A DNA stretch of 64,000 bases from Cryptomeria japonica (GCF_030272615.1 NC_081414.1:54118636-54182635); one strand, 5' to 3'. Shown: positions 48,101-61,323, counted from the stretch's first letter. A program made the numbers and translations. The notes: generated by a model from the sequence alone, not told the origin.

Positions 48101-49235
48101 ACCGCCATCAAATTCTTTAAGAGAAATAAAAAATTTCTTATCACCGGTCATGTGGTGTGAAGAACCACTATAAATAATCCATTCATCATTGTTGTCAATG
48201 TGAGATACTAAAGCCTTATTATCAGACAGATCTTCGTTAACAGCAACAAAGACAATCTCCTCATTGTCTTCATCCTCAGATTCCTCATTAGTACCACCTT
48301 CATCAACTGCAACATAACATTGTTTCTTTCCTTTTCCCTTATATTTTCTCAACTTTTCCTTTTGATCATTATTAGGATTCTGTGAAGCAACATGTCCTAT
48401 CTTGTTATAAGAGAAACATTTGAGATGCAACTTACCTTTGTACTTACCAGTGCCTCTAGGAAGTCTTTTAGCTAATAGAGATTCAAACTCCATCAGATTA
48501 CCTTCATCATCCATATTAACTTTACGACTGCCAAGATGACTTGACCTACATTCATGAGTTTGTTAAACATATTTTCCTTTTCTCATCGGTACACTAGATA
48601 CATATGCTTTAAAAGAAGATTTTATCTTAGGTACACTGTTATCAAAACTATTTAACTCAAAAGTAGTGAGCTTATCAATCAAAGAATCAACAATAACCTT
48701 ATCCTTAGTAACTGACCTCAACTCTTGAATAGAAAGCACTCTGATTGCATATGCAGGTAATATAGTTATAAGCATCTTACTCACAATAGTGTCTTCTTCT
48801 ACAGTACCACTAGCACTTTTGATTCGACCAACAACCTCTTTAATTCTTTGTCCATACTGAGTAATATTTTTACCTTCCAACATTCTCATATCATCAAACT
48901 TTCCTCTAAGACTCTTTTATTTACCCTTTTGAAAATTCTTATCACCACCACATATTAATTCTTATTTCTCCCAAACTTCAAAAATAGTCTCTAAACCATG
49001 GACATCAATATATTCAATATCAACCAGTGTAATTACTATAACTTCTAGTGCTTGAATATTTTCTTATTGCTTCTCCAACTGATCTGCAGTGAGAGGACCC
49101 ATAGGAGGTACATACTGAGTAATAACATGCTACCAAAATTGAGCACCCATACCTTTTATATATATCTTCATTCTATCACTCCATATCCGGTAGTTGTCCT
49201 TAGTGAATTTGGGACCCTCCTTCTTCATCATCTTC
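45131..49235 (-). pseudogene. Gag-Pol polyprotein of copia element F, heavily decayed
   Basis: Starting near 49235 (MKKEGPKFTKDNYRIWSDRM) it gives copia Gag with in-frame stops. The next pieces are 48889-48563, and 48514-47381 with a knuckle-like CFSYNKIGHVASQNPN lacking the last Cys, the protease motif WIIYSGSSHHM (the catalytic Asp is Tyr) and integrase start HTNLYGPMRT. 47344-46843 holds integrase, 46543-45878 RT with VFVDDIIFG near 46080, 45816-45634 more RT/RNase H, and 45460-45131 the RNase H tail ending FTKPLPKATFEYLRGKLGVI. Reading frames are joined only by assuming frameshifts. Confidence 0.9.
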
Positions 49236-49281
49236 CTCGGATCTCTTCCTCAAGCGATTAAGATTCTACACAAAGAGGACC

Positions 49282-49298
49282 TAATTCTCTATTACCAA
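49282..49298 (-). other. Decayed primer binding site of copia element F
   Basis: The minus strand reads TTGGTAATAGAGAATTA where TTGGTATCAGAGCCTGG would be expected, next to the LTR end CATTAACA. Changes are mostly C to T or A, fitting age-related decay. Confidence 0.6.
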
Positions 49299-49299
49299 T

Positions 49300-51969
49300 T
49301 GTTAATGTGAGGACCTGATTAACATTGTGAGGGGGGGGGGGGTGAATCACTGTTAACACTAAAATGCAAACTTCACCAATCTGAATAATACTTAACAAAA
49401 TAGTTCATAACTAGTACTGGTAGCTAATATAACAATCACTAAATACAGATTTACCAAAATATTACCAGTAGAAACTAAAGTGTTCATCAATAAGTAAAGA
49501 CATCAAATTCATAATCCATCACAACATGAACACAACAATTTTTCACGTGGAAACCCAAATGGGAAAAATCACGATGGGAATTGGTGCCCAAAAAATATTG
49601 CACTCTTTCGGAATGTGCCCTATTAGGAGCCTAGCCCAGTTAGGAGCTTGACAACAATTCTCGGTTAAGAGAAGACCCTGTTAGGAGTCACCTAGTTAGC
49701 TAATTTTATACCTTATCTTTATTAAGTGATTTACCCTATTAGGAGTAACCTCGCTGGAGGATTTAAACTCAAGTTGTTGAGCTACCTAGTTAAGGGATTT
49801 ATACAATCAGGTATGTTAGGACCTACCTCGTCAAGGGATTTTAATGTTGCTACAACTGTTAGAAAATGATAGATAAAATGATATGAAATCAACACTTTAT
49901 ATGTTTCTATAACAGATCCTTGTCAGCTCCAATCTGCTTCTCTCATGCAGACATCTCAATCTAGTTCCACACACACACACTTCTTTGATTATTGATACAC
50001 TTAACCTTCTCAAACTCAAGCTAAATACATTTTACAATTAGGTCAGTTACAAAACACTAACCTACAATGAATCTACATCATAGATTACATCAGATCATTA
50101 CAAATCATTACAAATCATTACAAGAAAATTATAGTCATTGAATGATCATAACTAATCATTGCACATCGACCTGATAAGCTATCAAACCCTTATCACATTC
50201 TACTAGGCACTTCGCTATTTTTCAAGAAATCTGATCCTTGTACGTGCCAAAACAACATCTTATCTTTTCACATGGACTTTGACATGTCATCATCAACTTA
50301 TAAACATAAAAAGAATCACCACCAAACCATAAATCATCACCGGTCAAAGATCTTGATACTGGTTCTCAAACCCTAGGTGTTTATACAACAATCAATTACA
50401 AACATGACTTTTGGTTCTCCAAACATGATGCGGTTCAAGTCATAAAATCCTTATGATTTCATAAGAATACATTTCAAAGTGCAACTTCTGACTCAACACG
50501 GATCTCTACCTGTAGCGTCCTAAAATTGCGACACTTGCAATTTCAATTGCATTTCGGTCTTCATGATGGTGACGCAACACGCAACCTGAATGGAGACCCC
50601 GAAACCTGATTATGACACCAAAAACTGCATTTTCTTGCACCCTGGCCTGAACCTCCTTTGCACCCTGCTGTCCCGGGAGGTGGGACCAGGGCGCCCAGCG
50701 CCCTGGTCCCTGGGTCCTATTTTGGGCCTGGTCTCTTTTGGACTTCGGGTCTTTATGTTTGCAAATTGGAAAATTATCTTTCCTGGTCGGCCTAAGGTCG
50801 GGAAAATCAGTCTATCAGCCCTAATTGACAAGTATATAAACTACATTTTCCTCTTTCATTCGATATGATGATGGAAAAATCATGGAAACTATACTCAAGC
50901 ATTCAAGCATTCTTTCAAGCAATTGATCATTCTAAGTCTCCATTCAAGGCTAAGTGTTGCATTCAAGACAAGGATTCAACCATTGAAGAGGAGATCACAT
51001 ACTACATGCTACATACAACATACAACAATACAACAAACAACAACATCTATACCTTCGCACATAAGGATACAAACATCCTTACAACAAGGTATTAGTACTT
51101 GTTTTACATTACATTTACAACATTTCTCATTTCTTGGTTAATTCCAAAACCGGGGTTTGACCTAAGGGCAAACCCCTAATCCCTAACCCCCCAATCATCT
51201 TCGCTTTTCTGTGTGTAGGTTGCAGGTATGTGGCTGAAATTGAAGATCTGGAATCCTTGTGCAGAGACGAACAGATCCCCCTTCGTTTCGCGAATTTTTC
51301 GGAGGACCGTGTGCACGCCGGGTGCCATCGTCCCGTCAACTTTTGCTCAAATTTGCAGGACAGTGCCGTCTCGACATTTTACTGCTAATTCCAGGTCTGC
51401 AGCTTCATCCTATATCCCTAACTCAGTTTATAAGCGAATCTTTGTCACTTTGCATGCATTCCTAGTTCAATCTTTCTATCTACATTCTTTACAAAAGAGG
51501 GTATCCTTGCTATCACAACCCTTGAAACACATTTAGCATCCAATCTTGCATTGTGTGGGATTGGATCTTGTGGGTTTCAACCCCTCTTTTGAATGTAAAG
51601 TCCCTCCTAAGTGAAAACCATCAACCCTAGAGTGACTCTCCCTTCTCTCTCCTTGGAGTTGGAAGAGGGGAGAGCAACTAGGGTTCGATCGTGATTTTCC
51701 GCTTTACACTACCACAATCGTCTCCTTCTCTATTCCTGCTTACCGATTCATTGTCACTTAGCAGTTTTTCTTTCCAACTCAATCCAATTCAATCCATCAC
51801 TAGTTAGAATTAACCAGTAGACTTATATGGCATACCAAGCATAAAAAAACATGGACAAATATGATGTCCATCAATGACAAAACAAATAATTGATGAACAT
51901 ATCATAGTTATATCATCACTAATAGTCCATCAATTTATCATCACCAATAGTTATGCCAATATGCCAACA
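49300..51969 (-). repeat. 5' LTR of copia element F, interrupted by solo LTR S2
   Basis: It runs TGTTAATGTGAGGACC (plus strand, 49300) to ATGCCAACA (51969). Without the S2 insertion and its duplication the length is ~1467 bp, similar to the 3' copy. A 12-14-base G run lies near 49330, at the position of the shorter G run in the other LTR. Confidence 0.88.
50511..51708 (+). mobile_element. Solo LTR S2 (1198 bp) inside the 5' LTR of F
   Basis: It runs TGTAGCGTCCTAAAATTG to CCGCTTTACA, with a perfect duplication CTACC at 50506-50510 and 51709-51713. TATA is at AGTATATAAAC (50830). The stem-loop GGGGTTTGACCTAAGGGCAAACCCC is near 51150. It is the best-preserved member of the S family here. ORF-like stretches inside are short and not shared by S1, S3 and S4. 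Confidence 0.93.
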
Positions 51970-53625
51970 CTTTTCACATATATCCTCATTAAAGACCTCT
52001 TATTGCCACAAGTACTATCAATATATTTTATCCTTGCAATATCCCATAATGTGATAATAAGTTGATATGACATTTTATTTGATGTTGAATCTCTCCATAT
52101 TATAAAGATGGATACAATTTTTAGGACTCCTTATGCAATATGTTGATATGGGCTAATGTCACCCCATATACCTATTTCTATATTGTCAATTTCATAAACA
52201 ACAATGTTAGCCAATTTGCCTTCCTCTCAGTTCCCCTATCTGTAGACGTGATTAAAGGTGACCATCTTAAAATATTTAATTAAATAGATTAAAGTATTGT
52301 ATTTCCAATTTGGGGTTGAGCCAATCCAAATTGTATTGATAACAATGGTTCAATCCCCTTCAATTTCAATTTTATTAACTTTATACTCTTTTTATAAAGT
52401 TAAGACCATAAATCAATGCCTTGAGTTCCACTTCATTATTGGTTCCAACAAAGAGAGAATCGGACAAGGCGACTATCATCTTACTAGTCCAATATTGAAT
52501 AATACACCCAACCCTTGAAAACACCCAAATTTCCCCTAGAGGATCCGTCAAAGTTGAGTTTCACCCATCCAAATTGGGGTGCCTTCCACACTGTAATCTC
52601 CCTTACATTGGAGACAACCTCATTGCCTTTCCCAGTCCATATAGCAATACAAAAGCCAATCTAAACCAATCTTAATTTCACATCCCATTCTATGAATGAT
52701 GTATTTTTAGGGGAAAATTGTGCTAGCTTGCTATTTAGAACTCCTACTATAGCAGTCTCAACCTTCTTTTGAAATGAACAAATATTCATTTTCTTATCAA
52801 TAAATAATCTATAATTCCTCTCCTTACATAATTCTAAAATAAGGATGAACATATCGATCACATGCAATTAGATAAAATTGCATTTTTCTTGATGTTTGGC
52901 CAATAACAAAATAAACTAAAGATGTCACTTGGAAGATCATTCACCCACCCTAATTTGGCACAAAGCCACTTCTAGCATTTTTGAGAGAAAGAGAATCCCA
53001 ACAACAAATGATCAACCATATCCTCCTACTCCTTACATAGATTGTAGCATGAAAGACCTTGAAAGCCCATCTTTAGAAACTTTTTTGCAATAAGGAATCT
53101 TTTTTGTAGAGAAACCCATGTAGAAATCCCTACTTTGGGAAGTGCAAACTTATTCCAACATAGATGCAAGGGTAACTCATAATTTTATTTTTTAGAAAGA
53201 TTTGAAATTTTTGCATCCCTTCTTTGGTATTGTAAGCATCCATCTTGGACCCACAACATACCAAGTTATCATTCCTCTATTTGAACACCACAGACCTATT
53301 ATTGAGAGCCTCTTTGAGCTGTAAAATATCTTGATCTTCAAAGCCAAACATTGTATAGTGATTCCAATGTCACCCTTGCAATGGATTAGAGGTGATGACA
53401 ATTATATAGTAACACACTTGATGTCTCCAATTTAGATTAGGACTCGCTTGAAATTAGGAATGCTAATGAGGTTGTCCAAGCTAGGATACATGACCAAAGA
53501 ATCAATCCAAAAATGTTCTCTCTTCCCATCATGTATATCCCATGATATATAGTCATTGATTACTGATTTAGTTATTTTTTACCTCAAAAAAAAATACAAG
53601 ACAAATTGTGCCTCATTTTTTTTGC
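51970..53625 (-). pseudogene. LINE remnant 2: C-terminal part of an L1-type ORF2
   Basis: Minus-strand order is an ISWDIHDGKREHFWIDSL block (near 53550-53490), a zf-RVT-like block with WNKFALPKVGISTWVSLQKR near 53160 and CYNLCKE...DHLLLGFS, then RNase H with GWVKLNFDGSSRGN near 52570-52530 and NNEVELKALIYGL. Stops and shifts are frequent. The RT part is missing upstream of about 53625. Copia element F abuts it at 51970. Confidence 0.8.
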
Positions 53626-54299
53626 ATGTCTAGGGCTAGAAAATCAATATAAGAACTCAAATGAATGTTTTTACAGCTATAGGATAGATATGTGATGTAA
53701 AATTGATACCTACAATCTCATTCTAGTAGTTTTTAGAGAATTAAAAATGATGTGCAAGTAGTTCTCAAAACTAAAGATTTCAAAATTTAGATACCTTAAA
53801 AAATTTGGTGCATAAATATAATAGAAGAAAGGGAGTTATAGAAGGATTGGGTACAAGCACGATAATTTTGATTTTGTTAAGATTTATTAAATTGAGGATA
53901 AATTCATTGTAATGGAACGTCCAAGAATCTAATATGCCATTGAACCTTGTTTACAATTATTCTTAACCAATATACACTTTAAAATTGGGAGACATGAGCC
54001 GAGGATCTAACTTGTAAGAGATACAAACTAAAATTCCCTTTATTACATCATATACACAAAAGAATAGTAAAGACATGTCCTATTTTAAATGGGAATAAAT
54101 CACTAAATGGTAGGCTAAAAGATTCTGTTTATTTTTTCCTTCTTAGCTAGAGTGCATTATGGCTAAGCTCGTTACAAAAGGAAATCATGAAAATTATTAC
54201 TAAGCTACTTCATAATGGATGAATTATATTAGATTGATAGTAAGTATGGCTAATAATTTATTTAAAATCTTACTGATAAATATTTGAACATATCAAAAG
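53626..54299. other. AT-rich stretch without recognisable feature
   Basis: No gene seen. It probably contains the 3' non-coding end of LINE remnant 1 (minus strand) and unrelated AT-rich sequence. Confidence 0.35.
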
Positions 54300-55464
54300 A
54301 TTTAAAAATTAAAAAAAAAGATAAATTTTAGTTAATGAGACGAATGCCAATATCCTTTTGATCATTTATGCCTTCCAATAAATTCTAGCTAACTGAATTT
54401 TTGGCTAGCCTATCTATCATGTCATTCCCTCCTCTGTAGATGTGGTTTATTTTGAAATCATCAATTTTTTAATTATAACCTAAATTGGATTAAGCTACCT
54501 CATCTTTAACCATTTTGTAAAACTATTTTCTCGAATAACATATATCACTATCAAGGAATCACCTTTCAAATGTACCTTCCTAGCTCCTATTTTTAATCCA
54601 ACCTGTAAACCAAATAAATTTTCTCTTATTTCTACTATATTACTAGTAGTTTCTCCTAAATTTATCAATTCCTTTGCTATAGCTTTTCCTTCTTCACCAT
54701 GAGAAATACACCCCATACCATGTTGACCTGGATTTCCTTTCACTGCTGCATCAAAATTTATTTTGATCCATCCTTTCTTTGGGGACATCCATTTGACTTT
54801 GTCTTTGGCCTTCAAAAATTGAATATTCTTGCTCCCTCCATCATTCTTAGGGATAATTAGGCCTTTAAATTTCCTAGTCATTTCATCATCCCATTGATTG
54901 AACTAATTATTCTTTGTCACTTGATATCTTCTTGTTGTATTGTGTAATTCCATAATTTGATCCTCTATTTTTTTTATAAGAGTTTTTGTGGTTTCTTTCC
55001 ATCCATGTTTCTCAAATTAATGTTGAAGGTATTACTTTCCACAAACTATCAAACATTCCTTTCTTTCTCATGTGCCTTCCCGAATTTTGAATGATTCCAA
55101 TAATCATTAAGGTATGGGGCATTGAAATTTTAGCTTATTTAAAAATTGATCCCAACATTTCTTTACATGGAGGCATCCCAACCAAATATGATCTTCTATT
55201 TCATTCTACATTTTACATCATACACATCTACCTGCCCCTTGGATGTCCATTTTTTCTATTCAATCCTGTGTGTGCACTTTTTCTTGAATTGCCAACCAAG
55301 TAAATACCCCTACCTTTGGATGACAATGTTTATTCCATAATAATATACATGTATAATCGTCCTTAAATATAGTTATTTCTTTAATTTTATATCCTAACTT
55401 TACTTTATAGGAACTAGTCCTAGATCCACACCATCTAGTCCTATCCATTTCACTAGTTGGTAGC
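54300..55464 (-). pseudogene. LINE remnant 1: RNase H and zf-RVT part
   Basis: 54881-54495 encodes an RNase H-like domain of plant L1 elements: KGWIKINFDAAVKGNPGQHG, later NIVEIRENLFGLQVGLK and KVHLKGDSLIVIYVI. Upstream, 55448-55260 gives the zf-RVT start, with KVKLGYKIKEI and HPKVGVFTWLAIQEKVHTQD. It continues to the right across solo LTR S3. Stops separate the blocks. Confidence 0.85.
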
Positions 55465-56557
55465 TATAGTGTCCTAAAATTGTACCTCTTTACAATTTTA
55501 ACTGCATTTGGGTCCTTACCTTAGTGTCTGCATCCCTAGGCCTAACATGGATCTGATTTTTCTCACACTATACAAAAATGACTTTATTATTGCTAATTAC
55601 ATCAACTTAGCCCCTTATCCTAGCCCTAAAATTGGGTAGGACTAGGAAGCCACGCCTTGGTCCTACCTATTTTGGCCCCTCTTTAAACCCTTTTTGTCAT
55701 TTCAAATTTGAGCAAGAAACCTAGCCCTGTGTCAAGTCATGTAGGAAAATTAGTAATTTTTTTTAGGGGCAAGTATAAACGGAGGCTTTCCTCTCTCATT
55801 TTCATAAACATGCATAAGATACACACAAAAATTTAAGCACATGAGTGACTACATTCAAGCATTCAATCAATTGAGAAAGTAATCAGTCTTCCTTCAAAAC
55901 TTGGAGAAGCAATAGAGTCAGGATTCAAGTACTACATGAAACCCTAATCTTGTGTGGTGACAAACAAAGCTTCACAAAGAGGTATACCATTTGGTTTCAG
56001 TCATTATTTAGCATCTCCCTCAAAAAGATAATATTCAATTACAATGATTCCAAAACTGAGGTTTGACCTAAGACAAACCCCTATTGCCATCCTATTTCCC
56101 TTTCTTTCTATGTGCAAGAAATAGGTATGTACCTATGATCTTTAGGATAAGTATTATTTATAGTGACAAATCAAACCTCCTTTGGTGTGTGAAAAGTATG
56201 GAGGATAGGGCGACCACCACCACAATCCCAAAAAATAAGGAGCCCCTTTGGGGATCAGATTCAAATCTTCTTATATTTCTCAGATCCAAGTGTGTGGCTC
56301 AATTTGGTGACTATAACTCACTATTTCTGTGTTTTTATTCTCATTTCCAATATTTAACCCTAATTTCAACATTTCAACTTATAAAAGAGGGTAAAATAAT
56401 TCACACCTTTAATCTGATCAGTATTTTCAATCCTTGTCTTCATTGGTTTGTGGCTAAATCTATTGGTTAAACCCCTCTTTTGAATGTAATAGGTCCCTAA
56501 GTAAAATTTAGCAATTTCTTTCTTCTTTGGTGGGAACCATAATTTTTCACCATTACA
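55465..56557 (+). mobile_element. Solo LTR S3 (~1.1 kb) inside LINE remnant 1
   Basis: It begins TATAGTGTCCTAAAATTG and ends CACCATTACA. It contains GTATAAACGGAGGC near 55777 and the stem-loop AGGTTTGACCTAAGACAAACCCC near 56060. It separates the LINE zf-RVT block from the block with WDIGNGHKASF at 56800. A clean 5-bp duplication is not visible (GTAGC versus ACAAC). Confidence 0.85.
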
Positions 56558-57690
56558 ACAACAAAATTATATCTTTAAGGAGTTCTTTCTATAATTATGG
56601 TTGTTGTCTTGGAGCCTCCATGTCTTCCAGTGATTTTTATTACCATCTTGTAGGACTATTGACCATAATCTCTCACTTTAGTCCCCCAAGTCCGAGTAGT
56701 TTCCCTTTTAAATTTCCTCCATATTGGGATATTTGTCCAGAGATTTATAATTATTCCATGAATCACTTCAGAAGGAGGCCTTATGTCCATTTCCAATATC
56801 CCATATTACATGCTTAGATATTATATCCCTACATTCCAAAATATAATTCCAAATGACTAATCCTATTGGAGGATCCAGTGTAGTTAATATTCAAATGTGA
56901 CCATCATTGTCTAAAAATTTCCTTCTTAAGAGCCTAACACATTTCTAATCTACTTTACTATATAATTGTCAAACCAAATTTTCCCCCATTACTAGATTCA
57001 TTACTACAAATTGCATTATGCTTGAGCCTCCGACTACCTTTGGAGTACATATTTTCTCAATTGCAATTAGTGGGACTTTATTTTCATTGTTTGTTTCATT
57101 CTAGAAGAATATCCTCATGATTTAATTAAATTCCTCTTCTACCGCCTTCAAGATTTTTAGACATGACATAGAATAAAAAAGTATTGTTGATAAGATTTAT
57201 TTAATTAATAATAACTTATCAGTTGAAAAAATAAATTTTTCTCTCCATGATCCCATTATGTCTGGATACCTATTAATTGGGTTTTCCCAGTAGGGTTTTT
57301 AATTTATTCCATTAAAAAGTGGAGATCCCAATAACTTCCTTGGAAAATTATCCACTTTTAGATTTAGGATCTTCTAACTAATACCCTTTGAAGGATAGGT
57401 GAAGTGTTTAGGAAGAAAACCTCAAATTTATTCCAATTGATTTGTTGTCATGAAGCTTTGCAATACGTATTAAGGAGGCCTTTTATTTTCTTAGCTTCAT
57501 CCCTACACTATTGCCCAAATAGGATTGTATCATCTACAAATTGTTTGTGTGTCATAGGCTCCATACCTGCCGCTATATTTATACCTTACCATTTTCCATC
57601 ACCTCTTATTTTACACATGATTCTCCTTAAAGTTTCTTCCATAATACAAAATTAGGTGCAATTGCTAGTTTTTTTGTTAATTTTTTTTTA
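56558..57690 (-). pseudogene. LINE remnant 1: reverse transcriptase C-terminal part
   Basis: Minus strand: catalytic FVDDTILFG at about 57540-57514 preceded by GMEPMTHKQ, then QINWNKFEVFFLNT near 57440, and further on HVIWDIGNGHKASF near 56810. This order is typical of L1-type ORF2 in plants. Upstream RT motifs and the endonuclease are absent, so the copy is 5'-truncated near 57690. Several TAG stops are present. Confidence 0.87.
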
Positions 57691-59129
57691 GAATGGATAG
57701 ATTTAGCTAAGATAAAAATATGTTATGATGTTTTTTAGTATATATTTGTATTTTTTAATTGCTAAGGGGTTTTAATTTTTATTTAAATATCAAGATTTTT
57801 AAACTAGCTCAAACTAGGTGGGGCTACATATGAGGAGCTATCTCCCCAAATCACACAATAGTACAATGCAGAGATCCATTAATAGGTCAAATTGTTACAT
57901 CATCATATTTTCCTTACATTTGGAATGAAATTGAAGAATCATATTACCTCATCATTTTTTAATTAATTTTTTGTCTCTCTTCCCTTTCACTACATTTCAT
58001 CCTTCCTCCCACTCATTCACAACTTGTTGATATTGCACTACTATAAATTTTAAGGAATCCTCATGCACTAGTAGAAATCTACCCAATGAATTTACAATAG
58101 CCTCAAAGAAAGATTCAAACAGTTGTTGAAAAAGGTGAATTCAACAATCTTACTTGAATTGGTACCCTATTAAATGATTTTGTTGTAGTGTTGAAGGTCA
58201 GGTACCATGGTTTTAATATAAGAAAGTGCATATCTTTCTAGCTCCACTAGTAGTCAAACAAACGCACGTTCTTGTCTTGCACACTATTATAGACTACCAC
58301 AAAAAATTATTGAGAACCCCGATATATTTGAACATCTCCTTCGAGTATGGGACTTGAATTTTTTATTATCCATTTGTGTAGTTCACATAGACTTACCCAA
58401 AACCCTTTAAACCTCCCAATCAAGATTGACTCACTCTACAAAAAGCCTCTCATTCTCTACCATTTCATTTTCTATCTCCTTATTTAAAGAAAGTGTTATA
58501 ATATTCGTAACATGTTGCTCAGAGCCCATAACATCTTTGCTGAAATGATTCCTTTTTTTGCTTAAAAAACCTTGTTCCATTAATTCCCTGACCTATACTA
58601 CTACTAAAAATGACTTACATTTTACAGACCTTTCCCTCTTCACCAGCTTTAAGCATTCTCCTAAAGACTAAGTTTTCCTCCTTTCTTGGCCAACATTGCA
58701 AGAGTGATTTCATTCTCTATAGAAACTATTAAAATAACCTCCTCCTCCCTTTGCCAATCCATTCCCCTCCTCTCTACCACCTCTAAAAGAAATCCTGATC
58801 CACTATGAAAACTTATGATCATGTCCATGAAACCTCAACCATTTCTCTTGGTACACAACAATAAATCTACCTCGTGCCCACACAAAAATTCTAGTTGTGA
58901 GAGTGGGTAACAATAACAATAAAATCTTTGATATAAATATGTATTTTTTATTATTTAATTGAAGAACCTAATTTTAATAGTTAAATTGTATGATATTATA
59001 CTATAATTATTAATATTATTCTATTAAACTGATGCCTATAATTAATATTATATAAATATCAATAATAATTATATAAATATCAATAATAATTATATAAATT
59101 TAAAAAATAATAACTAAAAACTACACTGA
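57691..59129. other. AT-rich stretch without supportable gene
   Basis: Only short broken readings. A minus-strand stretch near 58560-58440 (KEIENEMVENERLFVE) could be a retroelement remnant. A direct repeat of ATAAATATCAATAATAATTAT lies near 59052-59095. Nothing else is recognised. Confidence 0.35.
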
Positions 59130-60109
59130 GATTAAGTTTTTTATTAAGATAAACAGGTTTTACAGGGACTCAAAACCCAAATCCAAAAGAAAAGAAAAAA
59201 AAACAAGTAGCGAACTAGAGTCTAAACAACAGCCAAACAACTACAAAAATAGGGGATACACCCCACAAATCCTAACAAAAAAAAACAAGACTAGAGAAAA
59301 ACAACATCAAACGAAAACAAAAAGCTAGCCAAGAGCTTTCATGAGCTCACTATTTTTTTGGAATATATTCTTGTTAATATCTTCAAGCTCCTCTATGATG
59401 AATCTTGAGCTGCTCCTCTCTTGGTTCTTGCTTCTAGTCTTGGTAGAGGGTCTAGTAGAAATTTACATATCGACATCCTGTGTGTTTGTCTACAAACTCT
59501 TCTTACTTGACTTGGTGAGTCAAGGCAAAACACTGCTGAGAGGCTGCTTCTCTGAATATAAATTTTCTCATTAACACTTTTGATGCCTTCTGCACTATTA
59601 TTCATCGCCTTTTTTCTTATTTCCCCCAGTCACTTCAGGTTGTCCTTTAAATCCTCCATACTTTTATCTAGATGAACAATTATTAACTCATGCTCAGTTT
59701 TCATAAACCTAATATCTTCCATTAATATTTTTGTCATCCTTATGAGCTTGTCGGTTTTGTCTGGCATAGGGTTCTCTATGAAGGTGTTGATTATATCATT
59801 AATGTCCTATTTTAAGAGGGCAATTTCACTATTGACCCAACATTAATATTTCTTTTGGTTGATGGTAGAGTTATCCAGGAGAACTTCAAAATCCTTTTCT
59901 TCCTTTTTATATTCTCCAGGGTCCACATTCAAGGGGATATCCAGTTTGATTTCATCATCCCCTTTACCCTTTCTCTCCACCCTTTTTTCAAAATTTCTAC
60001 TTTTTCAATCTTTGAGGGCCTAAGTCTTGGGGTTTAGAGTGGTGGGTTTTCAACTTTTAGTTGCATGTCTAGGAAGGTGTTTTCTTTTCCTACTATTGTT
60101 AATATCGGG
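59130..60109 (-). pseudogene. Element J: 3' part of an unrecognised ORF and its poly(A) end
   Basis: On the minus strand the reading continues from 61324 across solo LTR S4. It is a charged product with KGDDEIKLDIPLNVDPGEYK and FEVLLDNSTINQKKY, then a helical, probably coiled-coil stretch with MPDKTDKLIRMTKILMEDIR, broken by stops. Near 59150-59130 it ends with CTTAATAAAAAAC, a plausible poly(A) signal for a retroposed 3' end. No domain is recognised. Confidence 0.5.
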
Positions 60110-61323
60110 TGTAGTGTCATAAAATTGTGACCCTAGCAATTTTTGACTACATTAGGGTCCTCACACATGCGAGTTTGAATCCTCTAGCCTGATCAGAGAC
60201 TGAAGATTTCTCAGCTTGCAGAAATAACTTCTTCCTTAGCCTTTGCATCACCCCGTCTGCACACTGCCCTAGAGAAAGGGGTAGGACAGGGGTGTGACAC
60301 CACTCTCCCCCCTTGGACAAGGGTGTGGCGCCCCTGTTCCTACCTTATTTTGGGGTAGGACCCTTCCTAGGGTTGCATTGTTTGTTGTTCCATGGGTGGG
60401 AATTTGCCTTGATGTCAGCTTGTGATGAAATTCAAATCCACTAACATGTATTTAAGGGGCATTCATCCTCTCATTTGGAAAAGGAGTTCAATAAGTTGGA
60501 TTAGTAGGAAGTTCACATGAGATAAAGCATTCAAGAGCATTCAAATATTGTTTTCCAGCATTGAGCATTCTCAAGTCTCCCTTCAAGGCTAGGTGTTGCA
60601 TTCAAGACAAGGATTCAACCATTGCAGAGGAGATTGATTCCAACATTCAATTCCATGCAAGCATATCTATCAACATTGCTACTACAACCTCCCTTAACGT
60701 GATTTACAATTCAGTCTTTCATTTACATCTAGTTGCAAGTAATTTCTTTCATTACTTCATTAATTCCAAAACTCGGGTTTGACCTAAAGGCAAACCCCCA
60801 ATCCCAATCCATTTCCCTCTTTTTTCTATGTGTAGGTTCTAGGTGCAAAGGTGTATTTTCATATTTGGGATTCATTTGCAGAGGTAGAAAAACCCTTTTC
60901 GTTTTGTGGATTTTTCGAAGGACTGTGCACATTCCTGCCACATGGTCGGGGCAAATTTTCCTCAAATTCGTAGGGTGACTTCATCTCGACATTTTACTGC
61001 CAGATCTAGGTAAATAGCTTCATCCCATATTCTTATCTCAAGTTGTAATCACTTCTTTGTCACTTTTGCATTACATAAATCAATCAATTCCTTTCCATTT
61101 CAAACAAGGAAGAGGATATCAACTTAACATTCCCATTTCATGCAAAATTCAATCTACCATCTTCATGTTGAGAGATTGAATCTAATGAATTTTCCTCTCC
61201 CCTTCCTAAGGTAATATGGTGAAAAGTGCTTGAATGGTAATCAATAGCGAAACTCTCATCTGTCTTTGAGGGAAAGGGTAGTTTCCTTCTTGATCTAGCA
61301 TTCACCATTTTCCCACCATTACA
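60110..61323 (+). mobile_element. Solo LTR S4 (1214 bp) inside element J
   Basis: It runs TGTAGTGTCATAAAATTG to CCCACCATTACA, flanked by TCGGG (60105-60109) and CCGGG (61324-61328), a duplication with one change. It holds the stem-loop GGGTTTGACCTAAAGGCAAACCC near 60776 and the CATCTCGACATTTTACTGCC block shared with S2. Confidence 0.9.

Larger units (their letters stand above)
43395..51969 (-). mobile_element. Copia element F: decayed full-length Ty1/copia, with nested solo LTR S2
   Basis: Minus-strand order is 5' LTR (51969-49300, including S2), a decayed primer site, gag-pol (about 49235-45131), PPT (44856-44840) and 3' LTR (44839-43395). Flanking 5-mers CTTGT (43390-43394) and CTTTT (51970-51974) form a duplication with one change. 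The coding region has many stops, so the copy is inactive. Confidence 0.9.

Noticed and set aside
49328-49342. G run as a quadruplex or assembly signal
   Set aside because: It is a single G run in the position of the C-rich/G-rich block common to copia LTR ends; length may be a sequencing artefact.
51228-51536. Plus-strand ORF of 102 codons in S2
   Set aside because: It is not preserved in S1, S3 or S4 and lies in an LTR; probably chance.
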